Shown here one piece after another: positions 6,455 through 12,310 of a stretch of 12,368 nucleotides of DNA; position 1 is the first letter of the stretch, and each line of letters starts with the position of its first letter. The stretch is taken from NCBI GenBank assembly GCA_025352485.1, contig JANXTJ010000317.1, forward strand, positions 1 to 12,368, read 5' to 3'. The DNA is from Salinibacterium sp. GTDB lineage: Bacteria; Actinomycetota; Actinomycetes; Actinomycetales; Microbacteriaceae. A program made the position numbers and the translations under genes. The notes under the pieces were generated by a model, which was not told where the DNA came from, did no database searches, and worked only from the letters and a program-made list of their open reading frames with translations.

Positions 6455-7399
6455 GTGACGACGACGAAGCCACTACGCCTAGTGGTGGCGATTAACCCGA
6501 CAGCATCGTTCGGTAAGGGCAGGGATGTTGGCCCGGCCGTCGTGACGGCCCTGCGCGCCCATGGGCACGACGTGACGGCTCTGCAGGAGCCGGACTTCGA
6601 GCAGCTGACGGTGGAGAGCCGCGCGGCGATTTCGACGAAACCTGATGCGTTCGTGGTGGTGGGCGGCGACGGCATGGTGAACATGGGCGCCAACCTCGTG
6701 GCCGCAACGACGGTGCCGCTGGGCATCGTGCCGTCGGGCACGGGCAATGATATGGCCAGGGGGCTGGGCATCCCCTTCGGCAACACCGAGGCCGCAATCG
6801 CGGTGCTCACAGAGGCGCTCACCCGACCCCCGTTGGCGGCGGATGTGGGGCTCGCGCGTTACGTCGATGAGCTGACCGGGGAGCCCGCGTCGCGCATGTT
6901 CGCCTGCGTGCTCTCGGCCGGTTTCGATGCGATCGTCAACGAGCGCGCCAACAATATGCGGCATCCGAAAGGCCCCAGTCGGTACATGATCGCGCTCGGG
7001 CTCGAACTGGCGCGGCTCAAACCGATCCCGTATCGCCTCGTTCTCGACGGCACAGAGCTGGCCACGACCGGTGCCCTGATCAGTGTCGGCAACAACATTT
7101 CGATTGGTGGGGGCATGAAAGTCACCCCGGCTGCCAAGGTCAACGACGGCCTATTCGACGTGCTCGTGGTTCAGGCCCTGTCGAGGTTCTCGTTTTTGCG
7201 CATTTTCCCGAGGGTATTTTCGGGCGAGCATGTGACCGATTCACGGGTGACGATTCACCGCGTGAAGACGGTGCGGATCGAGTCGCCGGGCGTGGTCGCC
7301 TACGCGGACGGGGAGCGGATCGCGACTCTTCCCCTCGACATCGAGGTACTGCCCGGTGCCCTCCTCCTGCTCGCGCCGCCGAGCGGTCCGGCCTTCTAG
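6455..7399 (+). CDS. Diacylglycerol kinase-like lipid kinase (DAGK catalytic domain)
   Basis: A 314-residue ATP-dependent lipid kinase of the YegS/DgkB type acting at the cytosolic face of the membrane; likely substrates are diacylglycerol or related lipids. The N-terminal DAGK domain begins with VVAINPTASFGKG (residues 10-22), has the nucleotide-binding VVGGDGM (68-74) and the glycine-rich PSGTGND (93-99). The C-terminal half has the usual beta-rich domain: SAGFDAIVNERANN, GNNISIGGGMKV and YADGER. Length and order match full-length family members. The start is the GTG at 6455; there is no Shine-Dalgarno sequence, but a CATACT box 6 nt upstream suggests a leaderless transcript. It lies 23 bp after the metal pump and before tRNA-Glu; this association with the pump is probably only positional. 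Exact lipid substrate unknown. Confidence 0.92.
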   Translation: MTTTKPLRLVVAINPTASFGKGRDVGPAVVTALRAHGHDVTALQEPDFEQLTVESRAAISTKPDAFVVVGGDGMVNMGANLVAATTVPLGIVPSGTGNDMARGLGIPFGNTEAAIAVLTEALTRPPLAADVGLARYVDELTGEPASRMFACVLSAGFDAIVNERANNMRHPKGPSRYMIALGLELARLKPIPYRLVLDGTELATTGALISVGNNISIGGGMKVTPAAKVNDGLFDVLVVQALSRFSFLRIFPRVFSGEHVTDSRVTIHRVKTVRIESPGVVAYADGERIATLPLDIEVLPGALLLLAPPSGPAF

Positions 7400-7408
7400 G
7401 GCTGTGCC

Positions 7409-7463
7409 GGGCCGGATGCGCGGTCGGGTGCTGGGCCGGATGCTGGGCCAGGTCGAGCCTGGC
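7409..7463 (+). repeat. GGGCCGGATGC direct repeat and 6-bp hairpin after the lipid kinase
   Basis: GGGCCGGATGC is repeated at 7409-7419 and 7433-7443 (24-bp period). It is followed by a small hairpin, GCCAGG (7447-7452), loop TCGAG, CCTGGC (7458-7463). No T-tract follows, so intrinsic termination is doubtful; the hairpin might still stop or stabilise the kinase message. Confidence 0.4.
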
Positions 7464-7489
7464 GAGCTGAACGCCTTCGGCCCGCTGTT

Positions 7490-7517
7490 TTGAGGGCGCT
7501 TGCGGGTGTGGCATACT
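7490..7517 (+). promoter_or_regulatory. Promoter of tRNA-Glu (TTGAGG, 16 bp, CATACT)
   Basis: TTGAGG (7490-7495) and CATACT (7512-7517) with a 16-bp spacer form the best sigma-70-like promoter in the window. Transcription would begin near 7524, about 11 nt before the mature tRNA. Confidence 0.7.
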
Positions 7518-7534
7518 CGTGTAGTTGTCGTGAC

Positions 7535-7610
7535 GGCCCCATCGTATAGTGGCCTAGTACGCCGCCCTCTCACGGCGGTAACACGGGTTCGAATCCCGTT
7601 GGGGTCACCA
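7535..7610 (+). tRNA. tRNA-Glu (anticodon CUC), CCA encoded
   Basis: The cloverleaf is complete. The acceptor stem pairs GGCCCCA (7535-7541) with TGGGGTC (7600-7606), including one G-T pair; discriminator A7607 and encoded CCA 7608-7610 follow. The anticodon stem CCGCC/GGCGG (7562-7566/7574-7578) holds the loop CTCTCAC with anticodon CTC at 7569-7571, reading GAG. The T arm is ACGGG-TTCGAAT-CCCGT. It has its own promoter and terminator. No copy of its 3' end is found further downstream, so there is no sign that it serves as an integration site for the toxin-antitoxin patch. Confidence 0.97.
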
Positions 7611-7613
7611 ACC

Positions 7614-7657
7614 GGTCCGGATGCCAGGTAGTCCTTGGTGTCCGGGCCTTTTTTGTT
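7614..7657 (+). terminator. Intrinsic terminator after tRNA-Glu
   Basis: GGTCCGGATGCC (7614-7625) pairs over 12 bp with GGTGTCCGGGCC (7637-7648), using three G-U pairs, around an 11-nt loop. A run of six T (7649-7654) follows directly. Confidence 0.88.
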
Positions 7658-7694
7658 TCCGCAGTCACGCGACCTAAAACAGCGTCCCGCGGCC

Positions 7695-7991
7695 TCAGGC
7701 AGAGAGCAGCGGTTTGATCTGATCAAATTGTTCGTGATTTCGGGAGACGGCGATGTCGAGGTCGTAACGGGTTTGCAGGTTCATCCAAAAGCGATCAGAA
7801 GTACCGAGAGCGCGAGATAGGCGCAGGGCAGTATCAGGCGAGATTGCTCGCTTACCGTGGACGATCTCATTGATGCGTCGAGCCGGCACTGAGATGGTCT
7901 GTGCCAGCCGATACTGCGTGATGCCTAACGGGTTCAAGAATTCTTCCAAGAGGATTTCTCCGGGGTGGATCGGCTTGTGTGCGATTGTCAT
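7695..7991 (-). CDS. higA: HigA-type antitoxin (XRE-family, VapI/HigA)
   Basis: A 98-residue antitoxin and DNA-binding repressor. IHPGEILLEEFLNPLGITQ near the N-terminus is the hallmark of the HigA/VapI group; the helix-turn-helix covers about residues 23-60 (YRLAQTISVPARRINEIVHGKR, split here by the turn) and the C-terminus has FWMNLQTRYDLD. The ATG at 7991 (minus strand) is supported by an AGAGGAG Shine-Dalgarno sequence ending about 6 nt before it; a longer open frame upstream lies inside the toxin gene and is not used. It follows higB by 11 bp, the toxin-first order typical of higBA. It should neutralise HigB and repress the pair through the inverted repeat at 8295-8309. Family assignment is firm. 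Confidence 0.93.
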   Translation of the reverse strand: MTIAHKPIHPGEILLEEFLNPLGITQYRLAQTISVPARRINEIVHGKRAISPDTALRLSRALGTSDRFWMNLQTRYDLDIAVSRNHEQFDQIKPLLSA

Positions 7992-8002
7992 GGTCGCTCC
8001 TC

Positions 8003-8284
8003 TCAGTGGTAGTCGGTTATCTCGATGTCTGCCGGCCCTGCGGATGTCCAGGTGAAGCAGATGCGCCATTGGTCGTTGATGCGGATGCTGTGTTGTCCTT
8101 GCCGATTGCCGTGCAGCTGCTCGAGGCGGTTGCCCGGTGGAATCCGAAGGTCGTTGATATTCTCAGCGGCATCGAGAATCAGCAGTTTGCGATTAGCAAC
8201 CCGCTGAAGGTCGGAGCCAAACGTGCGGACATGCCTGCGATTCCAGACGTGCTCGGTTTCCTTATCCGCGAACGACTGGATCAC
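8003..8284 (-). CDS. higB: HigB-type toxin (RelE/ParE superfamily mRNA interferase)
   Basis: A 93-residue toxin expected to cleave mRNA on the ribosome. Diagnostic segments are FADKETEHVW at the N-terminus, RKLLILDAAENINDLRIPPGNRLEQL in the centre and the C-terminal GQHSIRINDQWRICFTW ending EITDYH, which is the plasmid-maintenance killer (HigB) pattern at normal family length. The start is GTG 8284 (minus strand); there is no Shine-Dalgarno sequence. TATGCT (complement of 8291-8296) ends 6 nt before it, suggesting a leaderless message, although a stronger promoter lies further upstream (8309-8338). The gene looks intact. It is transcribed away from the RES module. Confidence 0.93.
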   Translation of the reverse strand: MIQSFADKETEHVWNRRHVRTFGSDLQRVANRKLLILDAAENINDLRIPPGNRLEQLHGNRQGQHSIRINDQWRICFTWTSAGPADIEITDYH

Positions 8285-8294
8285 TCAGCAAGCA

Positions 8295-8338
8295 TAACGC
8301 GTTGCGTTACTAAAGGCGGTTACGGTGGGAAATTTCAA
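8295..8338 (-). promoter_or_regulatory. higBA promoter and TAACGC-GTT-GCGTTA operator
   Basis: On the minus strand TTGAAA (complement of 8333-8338) and TTTAGT (complement of 8309-8314) are separated by 18 bp; they match the consensus at 5 and 4 of 6 positions. The perfect inverted repeat TAACGC-GTT-GCGTTA (8295-8309) lies at the expected start of transcription, a natural place for HigA binding. Confidence 0.55.
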
Positions 8339-8400
8339 AACTTTGACGTCAATCACGCATCTCGGCGACGGCGTAGGCGTCATCGACCCGACATTGCGTT

Positions 8401-8425
8401 CATTACGGTAGCCTGAAGCGTAATG
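8401..8425 (+). promoter_or_regulatory. Inverted repeat CATTACG-N11-CGTAATG, candidate RES-module operator
   Basis: Perfect 7-bp arms (8401-8407 and 8419-8425) end 12 nt before the preferred antitoxin start at 8438. TAGCCT (8409-8414) inside the spacer is a possible -10. Location and symmetry fit autoregulation by the antitoxin. Confidence 0.5.
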
Positions 8426-8437
8426 ATCGGAGTTGGC

Positions 8438-8995
8438 ATGAATTCACTATCGGTTCAGCAGCCCACGCTGGAACACGAGTTAGCCCGTGCGGGCGTTGCC
8501 AGAGCGGAACTCGACGAGGTAATCACCCAAGTACGGCTGCGCCTGCAAAGCAGACAGAGCGTCGGCAATGCGATCTCGAAGCTCCCGATGGTGCCTGCCG
8601 GTTTCACGCGCGCCGTTCAAGCCACCGAAAACGCCTGGCATCGAATCGACGACGAGTTCGGCATGCTCCAAAGCGTCGAAGTGGCAAAGCTGATTGGCTC
8701 ATCCTCGCCACATCGAAACATCGCCTCAGACATGCGCAAACGCGGCCAAATTGTCGGCGTCGAGCGCCTGAATCGCTATCTGTATCCGGGGTTCCAATTT
8801 GGTGCAGACGGCGCGGTGAAGCCCGCTATCAAGGATCTGCTGACGGCCGCCGAGGCCGCCGGCTGGACAGATGCCAGCCTGGTGCTCTGGCTGTGTGCGC
8901 CATCTGGTGCATTCGCCGGCTCACGGCCGGTAGATCACCTCGACGACGACAACATGGTCCAGATTGCCGTGTCGGTCATGGTCACCGATTGGTGA
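8438..8995 (+). CDS. Antitoxin of RES-Xre type module (MbcA/ParS/Xre-like toxin-binding C-terminus)
   Basis: A 185-residue protein directly preceding and overlapping a RES toxin. The N-terminal half is helical and unrecognised (ELARAGVARAELDEVITQV). A central stretch SVEVAKLIGSSS to RLNRYLYPGFQF (about residues 81-115) looks like a compact helix-turn-helix DNA-binding unit. The C-terminal part, with AAGWTDASLVLWLCAP and then SRPVDHL, carries the W/WL-P/RPVD pattern of the toxin-binding domain (DUF2384-like). The ATG at 8438 has GGAG 5 nt upstream; the ATG at 8423 lies inside the inverted repeat and has no Shine-Dalgarno sequence, so I prefer 8438. Its TGA overlaps the toxin GTG (GTGA), indicating coupling. 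Length is greater than many Xre antitoxins, because of the N-terminal region. It should neutralise the toxin and repress the pair. Confidence 0.82.
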   Translation: MNSLSVQQPTLEHELARAGVARAELDEVITQVRLRLQSRQSVGNAISKLPMVPAGFTRAVQATENAWHRIDDEFGMLQSVEVAKLIGSSSPHRNIASDMRKRGQIVGVERLNRYLYPGFQFGADGAVKPAIKDLLTAAEAAGWTDASLVLWLCAPSGAFAGSRPVDHLDDDNMVQIAVSVMVTDW

Positions 8996-9642
8996 GCGTT
9001 CCCGCGCCGCCCATCCCGTTCACTCCGGCGACCGAGATTCTCGCAGCGGGATCGCTCCTGTATCGAGTGCATGGCAATCTACGTGGGCCCGCCGAATTTA
9101 ACGCAACGGGGCTCGGATCTGGGCGATTTCATTTCTTCGCCGATTCTGTGGTGCCGGGGGCTCCTCTGGTTCCTGTGCTCTACGCCGCGAGCACCGAGCA
9201 GGCGGCGGTGGCGGAGACGATCCTGCATGACGTGCCGCTCTCCGGCGGGCAGCTGGTGCAGTCCGCCTACAACGCCAAGGTGATGAACCGTCTGACACCG
9301 AAAAGAGAAATTCGGCTGGCCGCATTTCATGGGCTAGGGCTGAGGCAACTCGGCGTAACAGCGGGCCAGCTCACCGACACCGATCGCACGGAATACGCGG
9401 CAACCGTCCGGTGGGCAATCGCCGCGCACGGATACACCGACAGCGCCGCGCGACTCGACGGCATCGTCTGGATGAGCGCCCGTTGCAACACCGACCGGGC
9501 ATACATGTTCTTCGGCGATCGACTCGACGAGGATGATTTCGCATCAGATCAGACCTTCGCGAGGATATTTGCCGACCTCGGTGAAACAGGATGGCTATCC
9601 GACCTCTGTGCACCGCTCGGCATCGACGTGCTGCTGGATTAG
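8992..9642 (+). CDS. RES-domain toxin (NAD+-degrading)
   Basis: A 216-residue toxin; characterised RES toxins (such as MbcT) degrade NAD+ by phosphorolysis or hydrolysis. The R-E-S residues that name the domain are visible: R25 in LLYRVHG (with R45 in GSGRF), E75 in YAASTEQAAVAE, and S162 in IVWMSAR. The real start is the GTG at 8992, overlapping the antitoxin TGA; the open frame upstream lies in the antitoxin gene. The protein ends LGIDVLLD; its TAG (9640-9642) lies exactly on the junction of a 14-bp tandem duplication (9628-9655). With one copy of that repeat the frame would continue 31 more codons to 9745, so the current C-terminus may be a recent truncation. The catalytic residues are well before that point, so activity is expected to survive. 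Confidence 0.88.
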   Translation: MSVPAPPIPFTPATEILAAGSLLYRVHGNLRGPAEFNATGLGSGRFHFFADSVVPGAPLVPVLYAASTEQAAVAETILHDVPLSGGQLVQSAYNAKVMNRLTPKREIRLAAFHGLGLRQLGVTAGQLTDTDRTEYAATVRWAIAAHGYTDSAARLDGIVWMSARCNTDRAYMFFGDRLDEDDFASDQTFARIFADLGETGWLSDLCAPLGIDVLLD

Positions 9643-9655
9643 TGCTGCTGGATTA
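9628..9655 (+). repeat. 14-bp tandem duplication spanning the RES toxin stop codon
   Basis: GTGCTGCTGGATTA occurs at 9628-9641 and again, without any gap, at 9642-9655. The toxin's TAG is formed by TA of the first copy and G of the second copy. Replication slippage is the simplest explanation. Confidence 0.9.
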
Positions 9656-9745
9656 TAGGGACCGCCGCGCGGGCATATTGTGCGCAGCTTCGGCGTTATA
9701 CCCGAAAGAAGCGCTGCGCATTCGACAAGCGGCGCGGGAGATGTG

Positions 9746-10138
9746 ATGAAAAGGGTTTTCGAAGAGGTTGAAGATGACGCGGGAAGCGTCAGCAAGTATC
9801 GTCGCCACGATAACGGGCGCGGTGTGGTTTCGATGAAGGCGACGGCGCACCCGAGTGCGTTCATCAATGAGTCGGCCTATGTGGAGCAGGGTGCAGAGAT
9901 CGGGGTCAACGCGTGGATCGGCGCGGGCAGTTGGATCGACGTTGACGCGTTTGTTGGCGCGGGCGCTTTCATCGGCAGCAACGTTCACGTTGGCCAGCAG
10001 GCGATCGTCGGGCGCGGCTCAAAAGTCGGAAGTCATTCGCGGATCAGTGCGGGTTCGAAGGTTGCCGACGGCGCGCGGGTTGATCGCGATGCGAGGGTTG
10101 CTGGCGTCATCCGCAAGGATGTCGCGCGCGCAGCCTGA
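9746..10138 (+). CDS. Small left-handed beta-helix (hexapeptide repeat) protein
   Basis: A 130-residue protein, from about residue 35 made of roughly fourteen hexapeptide units of the form [AS]-x-[IV]-[GD]-x-x (for example AEIGVN, AWIGAG, AFVGAG, AFIGSN, AIVGRG), enough for four to five turns of a left-handed beta-helix. Such helices usually belong to acyltransferases and trimerise, but here there is no catalytic His-rich loop and no other domain, so enzymatic function is not shown. The ATG at 9746 has GGGAG 5 nt upstream; ATG 9833 is an alternative that starts just before the repeats. A perfect inverted repeat TATCGT-CGCC-ACGATA (9797-9812) lies between the two starts. The gene sits between the RES toxin and nadE with nadE 29 bp downstream. 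No function is assigned. Confidence 0.75.
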   Translation: MKRVFEEVEDDAGSVSKYRRHDNGRGVVSMKATAHPSAFINESAYVEQGAEIGVNAWIGAGSWIDVDAFVGAGAFIGSNVHVGQQAIVGRGSKVGSHSRISAGSKVADGARVDRDARVAGVIRKDVARAA

Positions 10139-10167
10139 CACTGTTCGGCTGGCGTAGATTCGTCAGT

Positions 10168-10995
10168 ATGAATCCCCTGCAGGCCCGGATCATTTACGAC
10201 CTCAACGTGCAGCCCACGATTGATGTGGCCGAGCAGGTACGCATGCGCACCGACTTCCTGAAGGAGTACCTTCTCGTCTCCGGTGCCGCCGGTTTTGCGC
10301 TCGGCATCAGCGGTGGCCAAGATTCGACTCTCGCCGGTGCGCTGTGTCAGCGTGCCGCCGCAGAGCTGCGCGCCGAGGGACACACCGCACAGTTCACCGC
10401 TGTGCGCCTGCCCTACAACGTGCAGGCCGACGAAGAGGATGCCCAGCTCGCCCTCGCCTTCATCGCGCCCGACAATTCGGTGACCTTCAATATCGGGCAC
10501 GCTGTCGATGGCTTCGAGGCCGAGTACCTCGGCGCCACGGGCGAGAAGATGATCGACTTCACCAAGGGCAACGTGAAAGCCCGATCGCGCATGGTGGCGC
10601 AGTATGCGATCGCGGGCCAGTTGAGACTTCTGGTGGTGGGCACCGATCACGCGGCCGAAGCCGTCACCGGATTCTTTACCAAGTTCGGTGATGGCGGCGC
10701 GGACATCCTGCCCCTCACCGGCCTGACCAAGCGGCAGGGTCGCGCGCTGCTTCAGCATCTCGGAGCGCCCGAGCGGCTCTACCTCAAGGCGCCGACCGCC
10801 GACCTGCTCGACGACACCCCCGGCCAAACCGATGAGGCAAATCTGGGCCTCAGCTACACTCAGATTGACGACTACCTCGAGGGCAAAGAGCTGGCTCCCG
10901 AGGTGGCCGACGCGATCCAACTGCGGTACATCGCCACCCAGCACAAGCGCACCGTGCCGGTGACGCCGTTCGACGACTGGTGGCAGCGGGCATGA
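10168..10995 (+). CDS. nadE: NH3-dependent NAD+ synthetase
   Basis: A 275-residue cytosolic enzyme of the last step of NAD+ synthesis: nicotinate adenine dinucleotide (deamido-NAD) plus ammonia and ATP gives NAD+. The PP-loop SGGQDS is at residues 48-53, followed by TLAGALCQRA. Further conserved segments are IGHAVDGF, VVGTDHAAEAVTGFFTKFGDGGADILPL, and LTKRQGR. Length equals the ammonia-type NadE of Escherichia coli (275 aa); it lacks the N-terminal glutaminase (nitrilase-like) domain of the actinobacterial glutamine-dependent form such as that of Mycobacterium. The start at ATG 10168 has no Shine-Dalgarno sequence; TAGATT ends 7 nt before it, suggesting a leaderless message. The last bases ATGA overlap the ATG of the next gene, a nitrilase-superfamily hydrolase. 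The NadE assignment is firm. Confidence 0.97.
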   Translation: MNPLQARIIYDLNVQPTIDVAEQVRMRTDFLKEYLLVSGAAGFALGISGGQDSTLAGALCQRAAAELRAEGHTAQFTAVRLPYNVQADEEDAQLALAFIAPDNSVTFNIGHAVDGFEAEYLGATGEKMIDFTKGNVKARSRMVAQYAIAGQLRLLVVGTDHAAEAVTGFFTKFGDGGADILPLTGLTKRQGRALLQHLGAPERLYLKAPTADLLDDTPGQTDEANLGLSYTQIDDYLEGKELAPEVADAIQLRYIATQHKRTVPVTPFDDWWQRA

Positions 10996-11789
10996 GCTTG
11001 CTCGCGGTGGCCCAGTTCGTTCCGGGTGATGACGCCACCCTCAACCTCGCTGTGATGCGTGAGCTGGCGACGGCCGCCGTGGCCAGGGGGGCTACCCTCG
11101 TCGTCTTCCCCGAATATTCGTCGTACTTCACACCCACAATGGACCAGAGCTGGTTGGATGCCGCCGAACCCCTCGATGGGCCCTTCGTGACGGGTCTTGC
11201 GGCGCTCGCCGTCGGGCTCTCGATCACGCTGGTCGCCGGAGTTCTCGAGGCGACGGCCGACCCGACTCTGCTGTCGAACACCGTCGTGGCGCTGTCGCCC
11301 GCCGGCTCGATGGTTGCCAGCTATCGCAAGCTTCACCTCTACGACGCGTTCGGCCAGCGCGAGTCGGACTGGGTGCTCGCGGGCGCCATCGACGAGCCAC
11401 AGGTTTTCGGTTGGGAGGGCTTCACGGTGGGGCTGCAGACCTGTTACGACCTGCGCTTTCCGGAGGTCACGCGCCGCATTGTCGACGCCGGCGCGAACCT
11501 CGTTATCGTGCCGGCGGAGTGGGTGCGCGGGCCGCTCAAAGAACAGCACTGGCGCACACTGATCACCGCGCGGGCGATCGAGAACACGATTTACCTCGCT
11601 GCAGCCGATCATGCGCCGCCGATCGGCGTGGGCAACAGCATGGTCGTCGACCCGATGGGTGTCGAGCTGGCGACCGTCGGGGAGCAGACCGCTGTGGCCG
11701 TCGCCGAGGTGTCCCTCGAGCGGATTGCGAGCGTGCGGCAGGCCAATCCCGCGCTCGCGTTAAGGCGCTTCGCCGTCATCCCGCGCTGA
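10992..11789 (+). CDS. Nitrilase-superfamily amidohydrolase coupled to nadE
   Basis: A 265-residue cytosolic carbon-nitrogen hydrolase with a complete triad: E41 (FPEYSS), K113 (YRKLHLYDAFG) and C151 (TCYDLRFPE). The YRKLHLYDAFG-type motif and short length resemble the Nit/omega-amidase-like group, whose members remove ammonia from amides. The ATG at 10992 overlaps the nadE stop (ATGA), so the two proteins are probably made from one message in similar amounts. In glutamine-dependent NAD synthetases the ammonia comes from an N-terminal nitrilase-superfamily domain; the same two functions appear here as separate adjacent genes. Whether this protein supplies ammonia to NadE, or simply hydrolyses another amide, is not shown by the sequence. 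GTG 10980 is a weaker start inside nadE. Superfamily firm; substrate unknown. Confidence 0.93.
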   Translation: MSLLAVAQFVPGDDATLNLAVMRELATAAVARGATLVVFPEYSSYFTPTMDQSWLDAAEPLDGPFVTGLAALAVGLSITLVAGVLEATADPTLLSNTVVALSPAGSMVASYRKLHLYDAFGQRESDWVLAGAIDEPQVFGWEGFTVGLQTCYDLRFPEVTRRIVDAGANLVIVPAEWVRGPLKEQHWRTLITARAIENTIYLAAADHAPPIGVGNSMVVDPMGVELATVGEQTAVAVAEVSLERIASVRQANPALALRRFAVIPR

Positions 11790-11929
11790 CCGCCCGCGTT
11801 CGGGGCTCACTCGCATTGGGGGTGGGCATCGCCTCGCTCGGGGAGGGCCTCCCGCGTACAGTGAAACTAACGAATTCGGGCAAAACCGGCCTGCCCTCGA
11901 AGCACCTACCCACGGTTTGGGGAGCACTG

Positions 11930-12310
11930 ATGAGCAACCCAGGGGGCACTGCGACCGCCATGCGTGTGCTCGTCGTAGAGGACAGCGAAGAGCAAGCCGG
12001 GCTGCTTCGTAAGCATCTCGAGCGCGCGGGCTGCTCGGTGACGACCGTCGGAACCGGCGAAGGAGCGATCGCCGCCTATCGCAGCGAGTCGCCCGATCTC
12101 GCCATCATCGACCTCGTGCTGCCCGGCATGAGCGGGGCCGATCTCGTGCTCAGGGTGCGCTCGGATCTGCCCTCCTGCAAAATCGTGGTCACCTCCGTGC
12201 TCGATGCGTTCGAATTTCCCGTGGCCGACGCGATTCTGCCCAAACCCTTCACCGGCGCCCAGATTCTTGCGCTACTTGACTCGGCACTGCCGGGAATGCG
12301 AACGCCATGA
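11930..12310 (+). CDS. Single-domain response regulator (receiver only)
   Basis: A 126-residue receiver domain with no output domain. Acidic E17-D18 (VVEDS), the phosphoacceptor D61 (LAIIDLVLPGMSG), the switch T88/S89 and K105 (LPKPF) are all present, so it should be phosphorylated by a histidine kinase outside the window. GGGGAG at 11919-11924 is 5 nt before the ATG at 11930; the longer frame upstream overlaps the amidohydrolase in another frame. Its TGA overlaps the ATG of a second receiver-domain protein (ATGA). The region after K105 ends in the helix of the receiver, without a DNA-binding part, so it may relay phosphate or bind another protein (CheY/Spo0F style). A weak TACAGT box (11857-11862) is the only promoter candidate seen upstream. 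Confidence 0.9.
   Translation: MSNPGGTATAMRVLVVEDSEEQAGLLRKHLERAGCSVTTVGTGEGAIAAYRSESPDLAIIDLVLPGMSGADLVLRVRSDLPSCKIVVTSVLDAFEFPVADAILPKPFTGAQILALLDSALPGMRTP

Noticed and set aside
7400..7534. Repeats here as a CRISPR array or mobile-element end
   Set aside because: Only two 11-bp copies 24 bp apart with no spacer pattern or nearby cas or transposase genes.
8893..8991. N-terminal extension of the RES toxin
   Set aside because: It is the out-of-frame reading of the antitoxin gene; the GTG at 8992 overlaps the antitoxin stop and gives the expected N-terminus.
7535..9745. tRNA-Glu as attachment site of a genomic island carrying the toxin-antitoxin genes
   Set aside because: No integrase gene and no repeated tRNA 3' end was found in the window; the patch is called accessory only from its gene content.
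10033..10944. A 303-codon open frame on the minus strand
   Set aside because: It lies opposite nadE, which has a full set of NAD synthetase motifs; the minus-strand frame has no recognisable domain and reflects GC-rich codon bias.
11841..11853. GGGAGG-G-CCTCCC as a terminator of the nadE operon
   Set aside because: The arms are separated by one base and no T-run follows, so an intrinsic terminator is not supported.
11411..11929. Long N-terminal extension of the response regulator frame
   Set aside because: It is the shadow of the amidohydrolase plus intergenic sequence; the ATG at 11930 has a strong Shine-Dalgarno sequence.
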